Both the position numbers and the translations under genes were made by a program. The notes beneath the pieces were generated by a model. That model did no database searches and was not told the origin of the DNA. It worked only from the letters and a program-made list of their open reading frames with translations. DNA of 64,000 bases from positions 248,001 to 312,000 of the forward strand of contig JADCRD010000002.1 in assembly GCA_014946745.1 (NCBI GenBank), read 5' to 3'. Shown one piece after another: positions 16,810 to 28,459 of this stretch; positions within the stretch are counted from its first letter, which is position 1, and every line of letters begins with the position of its first letter. Source of the stretch: Lysobacterales bacterium (lineage in GTDB: Bacteria; Pseudomonadota; Gammaproteobacteria; Xanthomonadales; Xanthomonadaceae).

Positions 16810-18195
16810 TCAGCGGCGGCGCAGGCGCAGCACGCGGCCCGGCAGCATGGTCTCGCGCTCGCGGCGCAGCTCGATCGGCACATCGAGCTCTACGTCGAAG
16901 CCATGCTCCAAGGCGAGCCTGCGCAGATAGGTCGTTGCATGCGCGTAGCGACCGCTGGGCTGCAGGCGGAAGCCAGGAGCGTGCTCACCTTCCAGGACTT
17001 CCATCGAGAGCAGCAGCCAGCCGCCGGAACGCAGCGCGGAAGCCGACAGCGCGAAGACTTCCTCCAGAGCGCCGACGTAGATGAAGACGTCCGCGGCCAG
17101 CAGCAGATCCCAGGCCTGCGGTGTCTGTGCCAGTTGCACCTGCAGCGAGGCCGCGTGCAAGGCGTCGTAGAGCCCGCGCGCCGAGGCCTTCGCCAGCATT
17201 TTCGGCGACAGATCCGCGCCCTCCAGACGTCGCGCCAGCGGACGCAGGGCGGGGGCGGCCAGCCCGGTGCCGCAGCCGAGATCGAGAACATCAAGATCCG
17301 CGGCCGCTGGCAGGTACTGCCCGAGCTGTTCGGGCAAGCGATAGCCCAGCCGCTCGACCAGCCACTGGTCGAAGTCGCCGGCCATGTCATCGAACAGACG
17401 ACGGACGAAGGCATCGGGCGGGCGCGACGGCTGCCCGCCGCGCAGCGTGTCGAGCTTGAAGGCCAGACTGGGCGAGGTGGGGTTCAAGGCCAGCGCCTCG
17501 GCGAAGGCCTCGGCAGCGGCGGCGGTGTCGCCTGCGAGCTGCAGGGCCTCGCCGAGATTCTCCCAGGCCGCTGACTGGCCGGCATCCAGCGCCAGCGACT
17601 GACGCAGCGCCTCGATCGCCGGCGTGAACCGGCGCAACTGGAAGAAAATCCGCCCCAGCGTGCACCAGCCGATCGCGAAGTCCGGCGCGGCGGCGAGCGC
17701 GGACTGCATCAGCAGCTGAGCATCGGCCAGCGCGCCGCGCTCACTCAGCAGGTTGGCCAGATTGTTGGCCGCTTGCACAAGCTGCGGCTTGGCCTGCAAG
17801 GCCGCACGATAACTGTGCTCGGCAGCGGCGAAGTCGCCCTGCATCGCCTGCACCACGGCGAGGTTGTAGTGCGCCTCGGCCCAGGCCGGGGCAGCGCGCG
17901 CAGCCGCGTCGAACCCCCGATGCGCAGCGTCGACGTCGCCGTCCTGCAGCGCGATCGCTGCGCTCTGGAAGTGCGCGCCCGGATGCGCGGGCGCATGGGC
18001 CAGGCACTGGGCCAGCGCCGCCTGGGCGCGGGCACGCTGCCCGCACTGGGCCGCCGCCACCGCATGCAGGTAGGCGACATCCGCGGCCTGGTCTTGAAGC
18101 GGGCAGGCCTCCAGCAGCGCCAGCGCCTGCGCCATCCGACCTGCGCTCATCAACTCCTGCAGGCGTGCGACGAGGGCCGGAGTCACCGCCGTCAT
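16810..18195 (-). CDS. TPR-repeat protein with C-terminal SAM-dependent methyltransferase domain
   Basis: 461 residues. Residues about 10-250 are tetratricopeptide repeats (for example AWAEAHYNLAVVQAMQGDFA and PDFAIGWCTLGRIFFQLRRF). The C-terminal half is a class I methyltransferase with motif I LDVLDLGCGTGLAAP, followed by ADLSPKMLAKA and LLLAADVFIYVG. The fold is similar to tetratricopeptide methyltransferases of unknown substrate; the TPR part probably selects a protein partner. The ATG at 18195 overlaps the engB stop as ATGA, so it is translated with engB and is transcribed after it. Confidence 0.87.
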   Translation of the reverse strand: MTAVTPALVARLQELMSAGRMAQALALLEACPLQDQAADVAYLHAVAAAQCGQRARAQAALAQCLAHAPAHPGAHFQSAAIALQDGDVDAAHRGFDAAARAAPAWAEAHYNLAVVQAMQGDFAAAEHSYRAALQAKPQLVQAANNLANLLSERGALADAQLLMQSALAAAPDFAIGWCTLGRIFFQLRRFTPAIEALRQSLALDAGQSAAWENLGEALQLAGDTAAAAEAFAEALALNPTSPSLAFKLDTLRGGQPSRPPDAFVRRLFDDMAGDFDQWLVERLGYRLPEQLGQYLPAAADLDVLDLGCGTGLAAPALRPLARRLEGADLSPKMLAKASARGLYDALHAASLQVQLAQTPQAWDLLLAADVFIYVGALEEVFALSASALRSGGWLLLSMEVLEGEHAPGFRLQPSGRYAHATTYLRRLALEHGFDVELDVPIELRRERETMLPGRVLRLRRR

Positions 18196-18800
18196 CCGCC
18201 AACGGGCCCCAACTGCAGCCAGGCGGCAAGCCGCGCCCGCGCCTCGTCCACGCCGAGGCCGGTCTGCGCCGAGAACAGCTGCGCGCTCTGGCCCTCGCCC
18301 AGCTCCGCGCGCACTTCGCGCAGGGTCTGCGCCTGGGCGCCGCGGCCGAGCTTGTCCGCCTTGGTCAACAGCACATGGCAGGGCAGGCCGCGCGCTTCGC
18401 CAAAGCCAAGCATCTGACGGTCGAAATCGCGCAACGGATGGCGGATGTCCATCACCACCACCAGGCCGGCGAGCGAGCGGCGGTTCTGAAAGTAGCCTTC
18501 GATCAGCCCCCGCCAGTGATCGCGCAGCTCTGGCGGCACCTTGGCGAAGCCGTAGCCGGGCAGATCGACAAGGAAACGCGCCGGCGCGAGCTGGAAGTAC
18601 ACCAGCTGCTGGGTCCGTCCGGGCGTTTTGCTGGTGCGGGCCAATGCACCCTGGTCGCACACGCGGTTGATGGCGCTGGACTTGCCGGCATTCGAGCGGC
18701 CTGCGATCGCCACTTCGACGGCGTCATCGGCAGGCAGCTGACGCGGGGTGTGCACGCTCAGCAGATAGCTGGCGGCGCGGAACGGGTTCGGCTCTGACAT
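18192..18800 (-). CDS. engB: Ribosome biogenesis GTP-binding protein YihA/YsxC
   Basis: 202 residues, the usual length. It contains the P-loop GRSNAGKSSAIN (G1), the effector Thr segment KTPGRTQQ, DLPGYGF (G3) and LLTKADKL (G4). EngB is a GTPase needed for late 50S subunit assembly. The cytoplasmic protein is essential in many bacteria. It is followed with a 4-base overlap by the TPR methyltransferase, which may therefore act in translation or ribosome assembly too, but that is only a suggestion of context. 147 bases to the divergent cytochrome gene hold both promoters. Confidence 0.95.
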   Translation of the reverse strand: MSEPNPFRAASYLLSVHTPRQLPADDAVEVAIAGRSNAGKSSAINRVCDQGALARTSKTPGRTQQLVYFQLAPARFLVDLPGYGFAKVPPELRDHWRGLIEGYFQNRRSLAGLVVVMDIRHPLRDFDRQMLGFGEARGLPCHVLLTKADKLGRGAQAQTLREVRAELGEGQSAQLFSAQTGLGVDEARARLAAWLQLGPVGG

Positions 18801-18947
18801 GAAGAATCCAAGGCGGACGGGGGCGGCGCGCGATGCGGCTTCGTTGACCCGTCATGGGCGGGCTGGAATAATCCCGCGATTCCCGCGCCCGCCGTAGCCT
18901 ACGGTGGTGCCAGCGGTCGAGACAGCATTCCAGTTCGGAGCAAGTGT

Positions 18948-19685
18948 ATGAGTTTTCGCCGCTTCCTTGGGCTGGCGGGCCTTCTGGCCGCCTCCTCCGT
19001 CCTCGCCCAGAACGCCGCGGAGGTGACCGCAGCGCCGGAGCAGGCGCCTGCCCAAGTGGCTGCACTGGCGGACGACAACGCCAAGCCGGTGCCTGGCGAT
19101 GCCGCAGCCGGCCAGAGCAAGGCCGCCGTGTGTGCGGCCTGCCACGGCATGGACGGCAACTCCGCCGATCCGCAGTACCCCAAGCTGGCGGGTCAGCATG
19201 AGCGCTACATCGCCCGTCATCTGGCGCTCTACAAGAGCGGAGAGCGCAACAACGCGATCATGCTCGGCTTCGCGGCCGGTTTGTCGCCGCAAGACATGCG
19301 CGACATCGGGGCCTACTTCGCCACCCAGAAGGTGCGCGCCGGTCTGGCTGACGAGAGCGTGATCGAGAGCGGCCCGAACGAGGGCAAGAAGTTCTACCAG
19401 GTAGGCGAGAAGCTCTACCGCGGCGGCGACCTCGAACGCGGCGTCCCGGCGTGTGCGGCGTGCCACGGCCCGGCTGGCAAGGGCAACCCGGGTCCGGCCT
19501 ACCCAAGCCTTGGCGGACAGCACGCGACCTACACGGCAGCCCAGCTCAAGCTGTTCCGCGACGGTCTGGTGCACGGCCGCGACGCGAACGCCAACGCGGT
19601 GATGTCCGGCGTGGCGCGCTATCTGACCGACGAAGAGATCCAGGCCCTGGCCACTTATATTGAAGGTCTGCACGAAGCGGAATAG
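18948..19685 (+). CDS. Dihaem cytochrome c4
   Basis: 245 residues with an N-terminal signal peptide (FLGLAGLLAASSVLA/QN). Two CXXCH haem sites are at Cys62-His66 and Cys169-His173 (CAACHGMDGN and CAACHGPAGKG), and the Met ligand segments lie in NAIMLGFAAGLS and NAVMSGVARYLT. The two-domain plan matches cytochrome c4, a periplasmic electron carrier to terminal oxidases (often cbb3 type). It stands before a DsbA-like gene, an order I recall from related genomes (cytochrome c4, dsbA, EEP protein). Confidence 0.93.
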   Translation: MSFRRFLGLAGLLAASSVLAQNAAEVTAAPEQAPAQVAALADDNAKPVPGDAAAGQSKAAVCAACHGMDGNSADPQYPKLAGQHERYIARHLALYKSGERNNAIMLGFAAGLSPQDMRDIGAYFATQKVRAGLADESVIESGPNEGKKFYQVGEKLYRGGDLERGVPACAACHGPAGKGNPGPAYPSLGGQHATYTAAQLKLFRDGLVHGRDANANAVMSGVARYLTDEEIQALATYIEGLHEAE

Positions 19686-19761
19686 GCGCGGAACCCCTCG
19701 CGCCGCACGCGGTCGCAGGCCTGGCTCGCGGTGCCCGCGGGCCGTGACCTGATGTTCAGAC

Positions 19762-19786
19762 AGGCCCGCCTACGCTCGGCGGGCCT
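19762..19786 (+). terminator. Hairpin between cytochrome c4 and dsbA-like gene
   Basis: AGGCCCGCC and GGCGGGCCT form a perfect 9-bp stem with a 7-base loop, followed by CTACC rather than a T run. It starts 77 bases after the cytochrome stop and ends 22 bases before the dsbA ATG, so it may terminate or attenuate. Confidence 0.55.
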
Positions 19787-19807
19787 CTACCTATCCGGAG
19801 ACCCTCC

Positions 19808-20458
19808 ATGCTGATGCGCCTGTTCGCCGCTGCCGCCCTGTTCGCCGCCACCGCCTGCTCGGCCCAGACGCCGGCCTCCGCTACGGCGCCCGTCGCCGGC
19901 ACCGACTACGTCCTGATCAACCCGCCGGTGCCGACCAGCGCCGCCCCGGGCAAGATCGAGGTCGTCGAAGTGTTCGGCTACAGCTGCGTGCACTGCGCGA
20001 CCTTCCAGCCGGTGGTCAACGATTGGAAGAAGACGCTGCCCGAGCACGTCCAGTTCAGCTACATGCCCGCGGTGTTCGGCGGCGCCTGGGAGATCTATGC
20101 GCGTGCGTACTACGCCGCCGAGACCATGGGCATCCTCGACAAGTCGCACGACGCGATCTTCAAGGCCCTGCACACCGACCGTAAGCCCGTCCAGAGCATC
20201 GAGGACGTGGCCGATCTGTACACCCCCTATGGCGTGACCCGCGAGGATTTCCTGGCCAGCATGCAGAGCTTCGCCGTCAACGCGAAGATCGCCCGCGCCC
20301 AGCAGACCGTGCAGCGCTACGGCGTTGAGGGCACGCCCTCGATGATCGTCAACGGCAAGTACCGCGTCATGTCGCCGGCGCAGGGGGGGTTCCCGCGCCT
20401 GCTTGAGATCGTCGACGCCCTGGTCGCGCAGGAGCATGCCGCCGCCACGGGCGGCTGA
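19808..20458 (+). CDS. dsbA: DsbA-family thiol:disulfide oxidoreductase, CVHC active site
   Basis: 216 residues. A signal peptide of about 20 residues (LFAAAALFAATACSAQ) exports it; the Cys at position 17 is in a weak lipobox, so lipid anchoring is possible but not favoured. The active site is FGYSCVHC (Cys60, Cys63), a variant of the CPHC of E. coli DsbA, and EGTPSMIVNGKY supplies the cis-Pro. It oxidises Cys pairs in secreted proteins. CCGGAG before the start supports the ATG. Cytochrome c4 maturation upstream also needs thiol handling, but the proximity may simply be conserved order. Confidence 0.92.
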   Translation: MLMRLFAAAALFAATACSAQTPASATAPVAGTDYVLINPPVPTSAAPGKIEVVEVFGYSCVHCATFQPVVNDWKKTLPEHVQFSYMPAVFGGAWEIYARAYYAAETMGILDKSHDAIFKALHTDRKPVQSIEDVADLYTPYGVTREDFLASMQSFAVNAKIARAQQTVQRYGVEGTPSMIVNGKYRVMSPAQGGFPRLLEIVDALVAQEHAAATGG

Positions 20459-20477
20459 TTCGCCGCTCCAGCTCGCA

Positions 20478-21293
20478 ATGCCCAAGCGTCTCCCATCGGC
20501 CCCGGTCGCGCATGCGCCCGGGGCCGCTGCGTCTCAGGTGCCCGCGTCCACGCGGCTGTCCGTGCTGAGTGCGAACATCCAGGCCGGGGCGCGCACCGAC
20601 CGCTACATGGACTACGTCTCGCGGCCGTGGACGCATGTGCTGCCCCACCGCGACAAGCGCGGCAATCTCGACGCACTGGCCGGCATGGCCCGCGGCTTCG
20701 ATCTGGTGGGCCTGCAGGAGTCCGACCCGGGTTCGCTGCGCTCCGGCTTCGTCAACCAGACGCACTACCTGGCTGAGCGCGGCCGCTTTCCGTTCTGGAG
20801 CCATCAGCCCAACCGCCGCATGGGCGGCATCGCCACCAGCGCCAACGCGCTGCTGAGCCGGCTGGAGCCACAGGAAGTGATCGACCATCCCCTGCCCGGC
20901 CGCATCCCCGGACGCGGCGCGCTGCTGGCGCGCTACGGCCAAGGCAGCGATGCCCTGGTGGTGGTGGTCGCGCACCTCTCGCTCGGCGTGAAGTCGCGAC
21001 TGGCGCAGCTCAGCTTCATTGCCGAACTCATCGAGGACGCGCCCCGGGCACTGCTGATGGGCGATTTCAACTGCGAACCGCAGTCGTCCGAGATGCAGGC
21101 CCTGTATCGACGCACCCGTTTGCTGCCGCCTGAGAGCATGCTGCCGAGCTTTCCGAGCTGGCGGCCCAAGCGCGCGATCGACCACATCCTGGTCAGCGAA
21201 GGCATCCGGGTGCAGCGCCGCTGGCTGCTGGAGGGGGCGCCCGCCGACCACCTGCCGGTGGCGGCCGAGATCGAACTGCCAGGGGCGCTGTAG
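20478..21293 (+). CDS. Endonuclease/exonuclease/phosphatase (EEP) family protein
   Basis: 271 residues. The EEP signatures occur in order: LSVLSANIQAG, LQESDPG (metal-binding Glu), VVVAHLSLG, LMGDFNCEP (Asp/Asn of the active site), RAIDHILVSEG and the final DHLPVAAEI (catalytic Asp-His). The family includes nucleases, phosphodiesterases and phospholipases acting on phosphoester bonds; the substrate is unknown. No signal peptide is seen. The ATG at 20478 lies 19 bases after the dsbA stop; the open frame runs upstream into dsbA but that part is shadow. Probably co-transcribed with dsbA. Confidence 0.87.
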   Translation: MPKRLPSAPVAHAPGAAASQVPASTRLSVLSANIQAGARTDRYMDYVSRPWTHVLPHRDKRGNLDALAGMARGFDLVGLQESDPGSLRSGFVNQTHYLAERGRFPFWSHQPNRRMGGIATSANALLSRLEPQEVIDHPLPGRIPGRGALLARYGQGSDALVVVVAHLSLGVKSRLAQLSFIAELIEDAPRALLMGDFNCEPQSSEMQALYRRTRLLPPESMLPSFPSWRPKRAIDHILVSEGIRVQRRWLLEGAPADHLPVAAEIELPGAL

Positions 21294-21351
21294 CGAAAAG
21301 CCGCCTGCAGCTACTCGGCACACCGCTAGCGCCAATCCCGAATCCCCGAAA

Positions 21352-21380
21352 GCACGAGCCCCGCGCAGCGGGGCTCGTGC
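21352..21380. terminator. Strong bidirectional hairpin terminator
   Basis: GCACGAGCCCCGC and GCGGGGCTCGTGC form a perfect 13-bp stem with loop GCA, between the convergent EEP and TonB-dependent receptor genes. It is followed by ATTTC on the plus strand and by TTTCGGGG on the minus strand, so T runs are short. A family B repeat copy (CCAATCCCGAATCCCC) lies at 21332-21347 just before it. Confidence 0.8.
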
Positions 21381-21406
21381 ATTTCAGCATGCGATCACAC
21401 TGAGGC

Positions 21407-24253
<2,847 letters not shown>

Positions 24254-24418
24254 GGCTCCCCTTTCATGCAAAGAGCGCCCGCAGGCGCGGATCGGTGCCG
24301 ATCGACGTCCCCCGACGCGATCGGCGCGCGGAGTTTTAGCGCGCGGCGTGCATGCTGACAACTCTTGATCCTGCTGCGCTGATCAGACACGACACTGTTC
24401 AGCGCAGATCCGTTTCGC

Positions 24419-25210
24419 TCAACGGATCAACAGGCTGAAGCCGACCAGGTACAGGAAGGCCGCGAACACGCGCTTCAGGGCCGGGCCGCTCAGACGATGC
24501 GCGAGGCGCGTGCCCAGCGGAGCCATCGTGACCGAAGCCGCAGCAATACCGAGCGCGGCCGGCAGGTAGACGTAGCCAATCGAGCCGGCCAGGCCGGGCG
24601 CAGGCGGCGACAGCCAGGCGTAGCTGCTGGCGCTGGCCAAAGCAATGGCCACGCCGCAGGCGCTGGACGTTCCCACCGCGCGCACCGGCGGCACGCCCAG
24701 CCAGACCAGCAGGGGCACCGTCATGCTGCCGCCGCCGATGCCGACCACCGCCGACAGCCCGCCGATGCCGAGGCCCGCCGCCGCCAGACCCGGCGAGCGC
24801 GGCGCATCGCTGCGCTGCTGCGCGGCGCGCGGCGTGCCAAAGGCGAGTTGACTGCCCGCCAGCAGACAGAAGCCCGCGACGCACCAGCGCAGGGTGTCGC
24901 TGGCCAACGCGCTGGCGAAGACAGCGCCAGCGATTCCGCCTGCGAGCAGGCCAGGCACCAAGGTCCAGACGCTGGGCCAGAGCACGCTGCCGCGGCGCGC
25001 GTGCGCGCGCGCCGAGGACAGTCCCGTCAGCACGATACTCGCCAGCGAGGTGGCCAGCGCGACATGCATGACCTGTTCGGCGGGCACGCCCTGCAGCGGC
25101 AGCAGCCAGGCCAGCGCGGCGACGATCACAAGCCCGCCGCCGACGCCCAGCAGACCGGCCAGCAGTCCCGCACACGCGCCGAGCGCCAAGTACATCAGCC
25201 ATAGGCTCAT
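24419..25210 (-). CDS. TauE/SafE family membrane transporter
   Basis: 263 residues with about eight hydrophobic helices. The N-terminal half has ACAGLLAGLLGVGGGLVIV and the second half IGGLSAVVGIGGGSMTVPLL, the duplicated glycine-rich signature of TauE/SafE proteins (also called UPF0721). Family members export sulfite or organosulfur compounds or carry other anions; the substrate here is not evident. The ATG at 25210 is preferred to the TTG two codons upstream; GAGGGG is ten bases upstream. It is the downstream neighbour of no co-oriented gene and is divergent from slt. Confidence 0.9.
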   Translation of the reverse strand: MSLWLMYLALGACAGLLAGLLGVGGGLVIVAALAWLLPLQGVPAEQVMHVALATSLASIVLTGLSSARAHARRGSVLWPSVWTLVPGLLAGGIAGAVFASALASDTLRWCVAGFCLLAGSQLAFGTPRAAQQRSDAPRSPGLAAAGLGIGGLSAVVGIGGGSMTVPLLVWLGVPPVRAVGTSSACGVAIALASASSYAWLSPPAPGLAGSIGYVYLPAALGIAAASVTMAPLGTRLAHRLSGPALKRVFAAFLYLVGFSLLIR

Positions 25211-25392
25211 CAGCAAGCGTCCCCTCGAAGCGGCACGGCCCAGGGGCCTGTGGAAGAATCAGCGCGCGGCCCCGCTGCCCGACCACGAAGGTCGTCGCCG
25301 ATCAGGTTCGCGCGCGACACGTGGCGGCGATGGGCCAGTCCGCCCGGCATTGTCCCACGCAGGCCGCCCCCCTCTCCCATTGATGACCCGGA

Positions 25393-27444
25393 ATGTTGAA
25401 TCACCTGCGGCTCGCTCTGACGTGTCTGTTGAGCCTGTGCGGCCCTCGCGCAGCGCACGCCGAACCTGTGTTCGCCACGGATCCGGATCGGCTGTCCGAA
25501 CTGCGGCGCGCGCTTACGGAGGCGCCGCAGAGCGATGAGGCCACGCTGCGCGCCCTCGCCCAGCGACTGGGACGCGATCCGCTCTGGCCCTGGATCGAGC
25601 AGCAGCACCTGCGCAGCCGCAAGGCGCATGTGCCCGTACAGCGCCTCGTGGAGTTTCTCGACCGCCACGCGGGCGAACCCGTCGCGGCCGTGCTGCGGAC
25701 AGCGCTGCTGCGGGAGCTGGCGCAGCGCGGCGACTGGTCGGGCTTCCAGCGCATCGGCCTGGGCCCTGGCAAGGTCAATGATCCCGAGTTGCGCTGCCAT
25801 GAGCTGACCTCGCGCTTCGCGCGCGGCGACGACGCGACGGTCGTGGCCGAGGCACTGCAGCTCTGGGATCGCGGCGACACTCTGCCCGCCGCCTGCGACC
25901 CCGCCATCGAGGCCTTGCGGCGGATCGGCCAGCTGGATGCGCCACGCGTGCTGCGGCGGATCGAAGCGGCCGCTGCACTCGGCAATGCCGGCCTGATGCG
26001 GCACCTCGCCAGGTCGCTGGAGCCCGGTCTGCGCAAGCGCATCGAAGCCGAGGCGGATTTCGTCGAGGCGCCTTCGGCCGGCCTCATCCAAGCGGCATCC
26101 CCGGCGAAGCCGCGCACGCGCGCCGCGATCGAGGCAGGGCTCACGGCGCTGGCCCGACGCGATCCTGCGTCAGCGGAGTCTCTGCTGGATGCCATGAGCG
26201 CGCCGTTGGCGCTTGAGAGCGATCGGATCGGCCGCGTGCGGCACGCGATCGCCCTGTGGAGTGCGGCCAGCTATCTGCCGGAAGCCGCCGACCGCTTCGC
26301 TCGCGTGCCGAACGCAGCCTTCGACGCGCGCCTGCACGAGTGGCGGGTGCGCGAAGCGATCGCGCGGCGCGACGCAGAGGCCGCGCTCGCGGCGCTCGCC
26401 GCCATGCCGCAGACGCTGCGCGAGCGCGCTCGCTGGCAGCTGATCGAGGCCCGTCTGCTGACTGCGCGAGGCGATGCCGAAGCGGCGCAGACGCGGCTGC
26501 GGCAGGCCGCGACCGAAGCCAATTTCCACGGCTTTCTGGCAGCCGAACTGGCAGGCCTCGACTACCCGCTCTGTCCGCTGCCGGCCGCGCGCGGCGCTGG
26601 GGCCAAGCGCGCGCTCGAACGCGCCGGCGTGGCCCAGGCGCTGGATCTGTACGCGCTCGGCCGCCCGGGCTGGGCGCACCTGCAGTGGCAGCAGGCGATG
26701 GCGCGGCTGCCCTTGGACCAGCAGGCGCTGGCGGTGGAGGCCGCACTGCAGCGCGGCTGGTACGACCGCGCCTCGCAGACCCTGGGCAGCGGCGCGGGCA
26801 TGCGCTACTACGCGCAGCGATTTCCGCTCCCCCACGCCGCCGCGCTGCAGCGCGAAGCCCGCCGCCATGGCCTGCCGGCCGCTTGGGTGGCAGGGCTGAT
26901 CCGCGCCGAGAGCAGCTGGATGTCATCAGCCCGGTCGCCGGCGGATGCGCGTGGACTGATGCAGCTGCTGCCGGGCACAGGGCGCGATACCGCGCGTCGC
27001 CTGGGCCTCGCCTTCAGCGGCGCCCAGGCCCTGCATCAACCGCGATTGAACATCGCGCTCGGCACGGCCTACCTGCGGCAGATGCTCGACGCCCACCAGG
27101 GCCAGCCGGGGCTGGCCACGGCGGCCTACAACGCCGGCCCGGCGGCGGTTGGACGCTGGCTGGCAGCGCGGCCGCCGACCGCGCCACTGCTGGACGATCC
27201 GCTGCTGTGGCTTGAGACGGTTCCCTTCCACGAAACCCGCGAGTACGTTGCCCGCGTCATGGCCTTCAGCCTGATCTACGACTGGCGACTGGAACAGCAG
27301 GCCGGTTCGCTGCTCGCGCGGCTCAAGGGGACAGCCGCCGGAGCCGCGCGCGGTTTCCACTGCCCCGCACCTGAGGCGCACACGCGTGCGCGCTCTCTTC
27401 GCGCCGATGACGGACTGATCGCCGCACTCGGTTCGGCATCCTGA
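25393..27444 (+). CDS. slt: Soluble lytic murein transglycosylase
   Basis: 683 residues: signal peptide LALTCLLSLCGPRAAHA/EP, a long alpha-helical superhelix (about 30-470) and a C-terminal lysozyme-like domain. The catalytic Glu506 is in GLIRAESSWMSSARSPADAR, followed by GLMQLLPGT and AAYNAGPAAVGRW. It cleaves peptidoglycan between MurNAc and GlcNAc leaving 1,6-anhydro-MurNAc, in the periplasm. The plan is that of E. coli Slt70, with a slightly longer C-terminus. CCGGAA before the ATG is a modest binding site. A terminator follows directly. Confidence 0.92.
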   Translation: MLNHLRLALTCLLSLCGPRAAHAEPVFATDPDRLSELRRALTEAPQSDEATLRALAQRLGRDPLWPWIEQQHLRSRKAHVPVQRLVEFLDRHAGEPVAAVLRTALLRELAQRGDWSGFQRIGLGPGKVNDPELRCHELTSRFARGDDATVVAEALQLWDRGDTLPAACDPAIEALRRIGQLDAPRVLRRIEAAAALGNAGLMRHLARSLEPGLRKRIEAEADFVEAPSAGLIQAASPAKPRTRAAIEAGLTALARRDPASAESLLDAMSAPLALESDRIGRVRHAIALWSAASYLPEAADRFARVPNAAFDARLHEWRVREAIARRDAEAALAALAAMPQTLRERARWQLIEARLLTARGDAEAAQTRLRQAATEANFHGFLAAELAGLDYPLCPLPAARGAGAKRALERAGVAQALDLYALGRPGWAHLQWQQAMARLPLDQQALAVEAALQRGWYDRASQTLGSGAGMRYYAQRFPLPHAAALQREARRHGLPAAWVAGLIRAESSWMSSARSPADARGLMQLLPGTGRDTARRLGLAFSGAQALHQPRLNIALGTAYLRQMLDAHQGQPGLATAAYNAGPAAVGRWLAARPPTAPLLDDPLLWLETVPFHETREYVARVMAFSLIYDWRLEQQAGSLLARLKGTAAGAARGFHCPAPEAHTRARSLRADDGLIAALGSAS

Positions 27445-27445
27445 G

Positions 27446-27469
27446 GAAGCTCCGATCTATCGGAGCTTC
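27446..27469 (+). terminator. Hairpin terminator after slt
   Basis: GAAGCTCCGAT and ATCGGAGCTTC form a perfect 11-bp stem with a CT loop, beginning one base after the slt stop. It is followed by TCTCGCG, so the T run is poor. It also lies just 3' of the convergent lipoprotein gene and can serve both. Confidence 0.75.
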
Positions 27470-27509
27470 TCTCGCGCCAGGGACGGCGCGCGCGCGGATC
27501 AGGACAGCT

Positions 27510-28172
27510 CTACTGGCTGGGCGCTTCCTGGATCACCTGCAAGCTGGGCGCGCGCATGCGAAGTTCGCCGTCTCGCGTGAGCTGCACCGCCACTTTCAGG
27601 CGCTGATCGGTCCCCTGAGGGATCTGGAAACGCAGGCTGTAGCGCTGCTGCTTGACGGGACCGGCCTGCATCGGCGGCTCGGTCGACAGCGCCAGCAGGG
27701 TCCGCGCGCCCATCATCGGCAGATCTCCCGGCGCGAAGCCGGAGACCTCGACGGACAGGCCGGTGGCGTCGAAGGCTTCGCCGCGGGCCTCTCCGATTTC
27801 GCCGGTGAGCTCGGCTGACCACTCCAAGGTCTTGCCCGCCAGTTCAGCCACTTCGAAGGTTTGGCCGATGCTGCCCCAGGGTTCGACGCCGATACGCTTG
27901 AGTACGACCCAGCCCTCCTTGACCTCCAGGCTGTACGAGGCATCGCCGGCATGCTGCCGCAGCTGCCAGTGCTTCAGCGCCTGCTCGACGCCCGCGACGG
28001 CGAACTCGGGGTCCTTGATCAGCCCAGGCGCAACGGCAGCAGGTGGAGTCGCCTCCGTGGATGGAGTCACCTCCGTGGTCGGAGGCACGCTGTCCATCGA
28101 TTCGGACGCGTTCGAGCAGGCGCTGAGCTGAAGCGCCAGTAGACAGGGAAGCAGTGCGGCACGTGCGTTCAA
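27510..28172 (-). CDS. Putative lipoprotein of unknown function
   Basis: About 220 residues from a TTG at 28172, which has GGAG seven bases upstream and gives a compact lipoprotein signal peptide (LPCLLALQLSAC, lipid-attached Cys in LSAC). ATG codons at 28208 and 28247 in the same frame would give longer N-termini with no visible binding site. After the Cys comes a Thr/Pro-rich linker (about residues 27-48) and a domain without a family I recognise; it begins near DPEFAVAGVEQAL and has several beta-like stretches. It probably sits on the outer membrane. It is unrelated in orientation to slt. Confidence 0.7.
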   Translation of the reverse strand: MNARAALLPCLLALQLSACSNASESMDSVPPTTEVTPSTEATPPAAVAPGLIKDPEFAVAGVEQALKHWQLRQHAGDASYSLEVKEGWVVLKRIGVEPWGSIGQTFEVAELAGKTLEWSAELTGEIGEARGEAFDATGLSVEVSGFAPGDLPMMGARTLLALSTEPPMQAGPVKQQRYSLRFQIPQGTDQRLKVAVQLTRDGELRMRAPSLQVIQEAPSQ

Positions 28173-28459
28173 AGGGAATGCTCCATGGGCTCCGCGCGCG
28201 GCGGACATCGGTGGCAGTGTACTTAAGGCAACACGGATCACGTCCATCCTGAGCCTGATCGGCGGTCTCGCCCCCGTGGCGTGCGGCAGACCTCCGCACG
28301 CCGCGATTCGACGGGGCTGCGCAACAGAGCGGCCGGTCAGGGGCTTGCTCTGTTGCGCCCGGGGCCCTTGCTGCGGCTGTCGGTGCGCCTGCGCGATCCC
28401 GGCGGGACGGCGCTGCCCAGCACGCGGCCCGCGCCCGGCATCGCGGTCTGCGCGGGCGA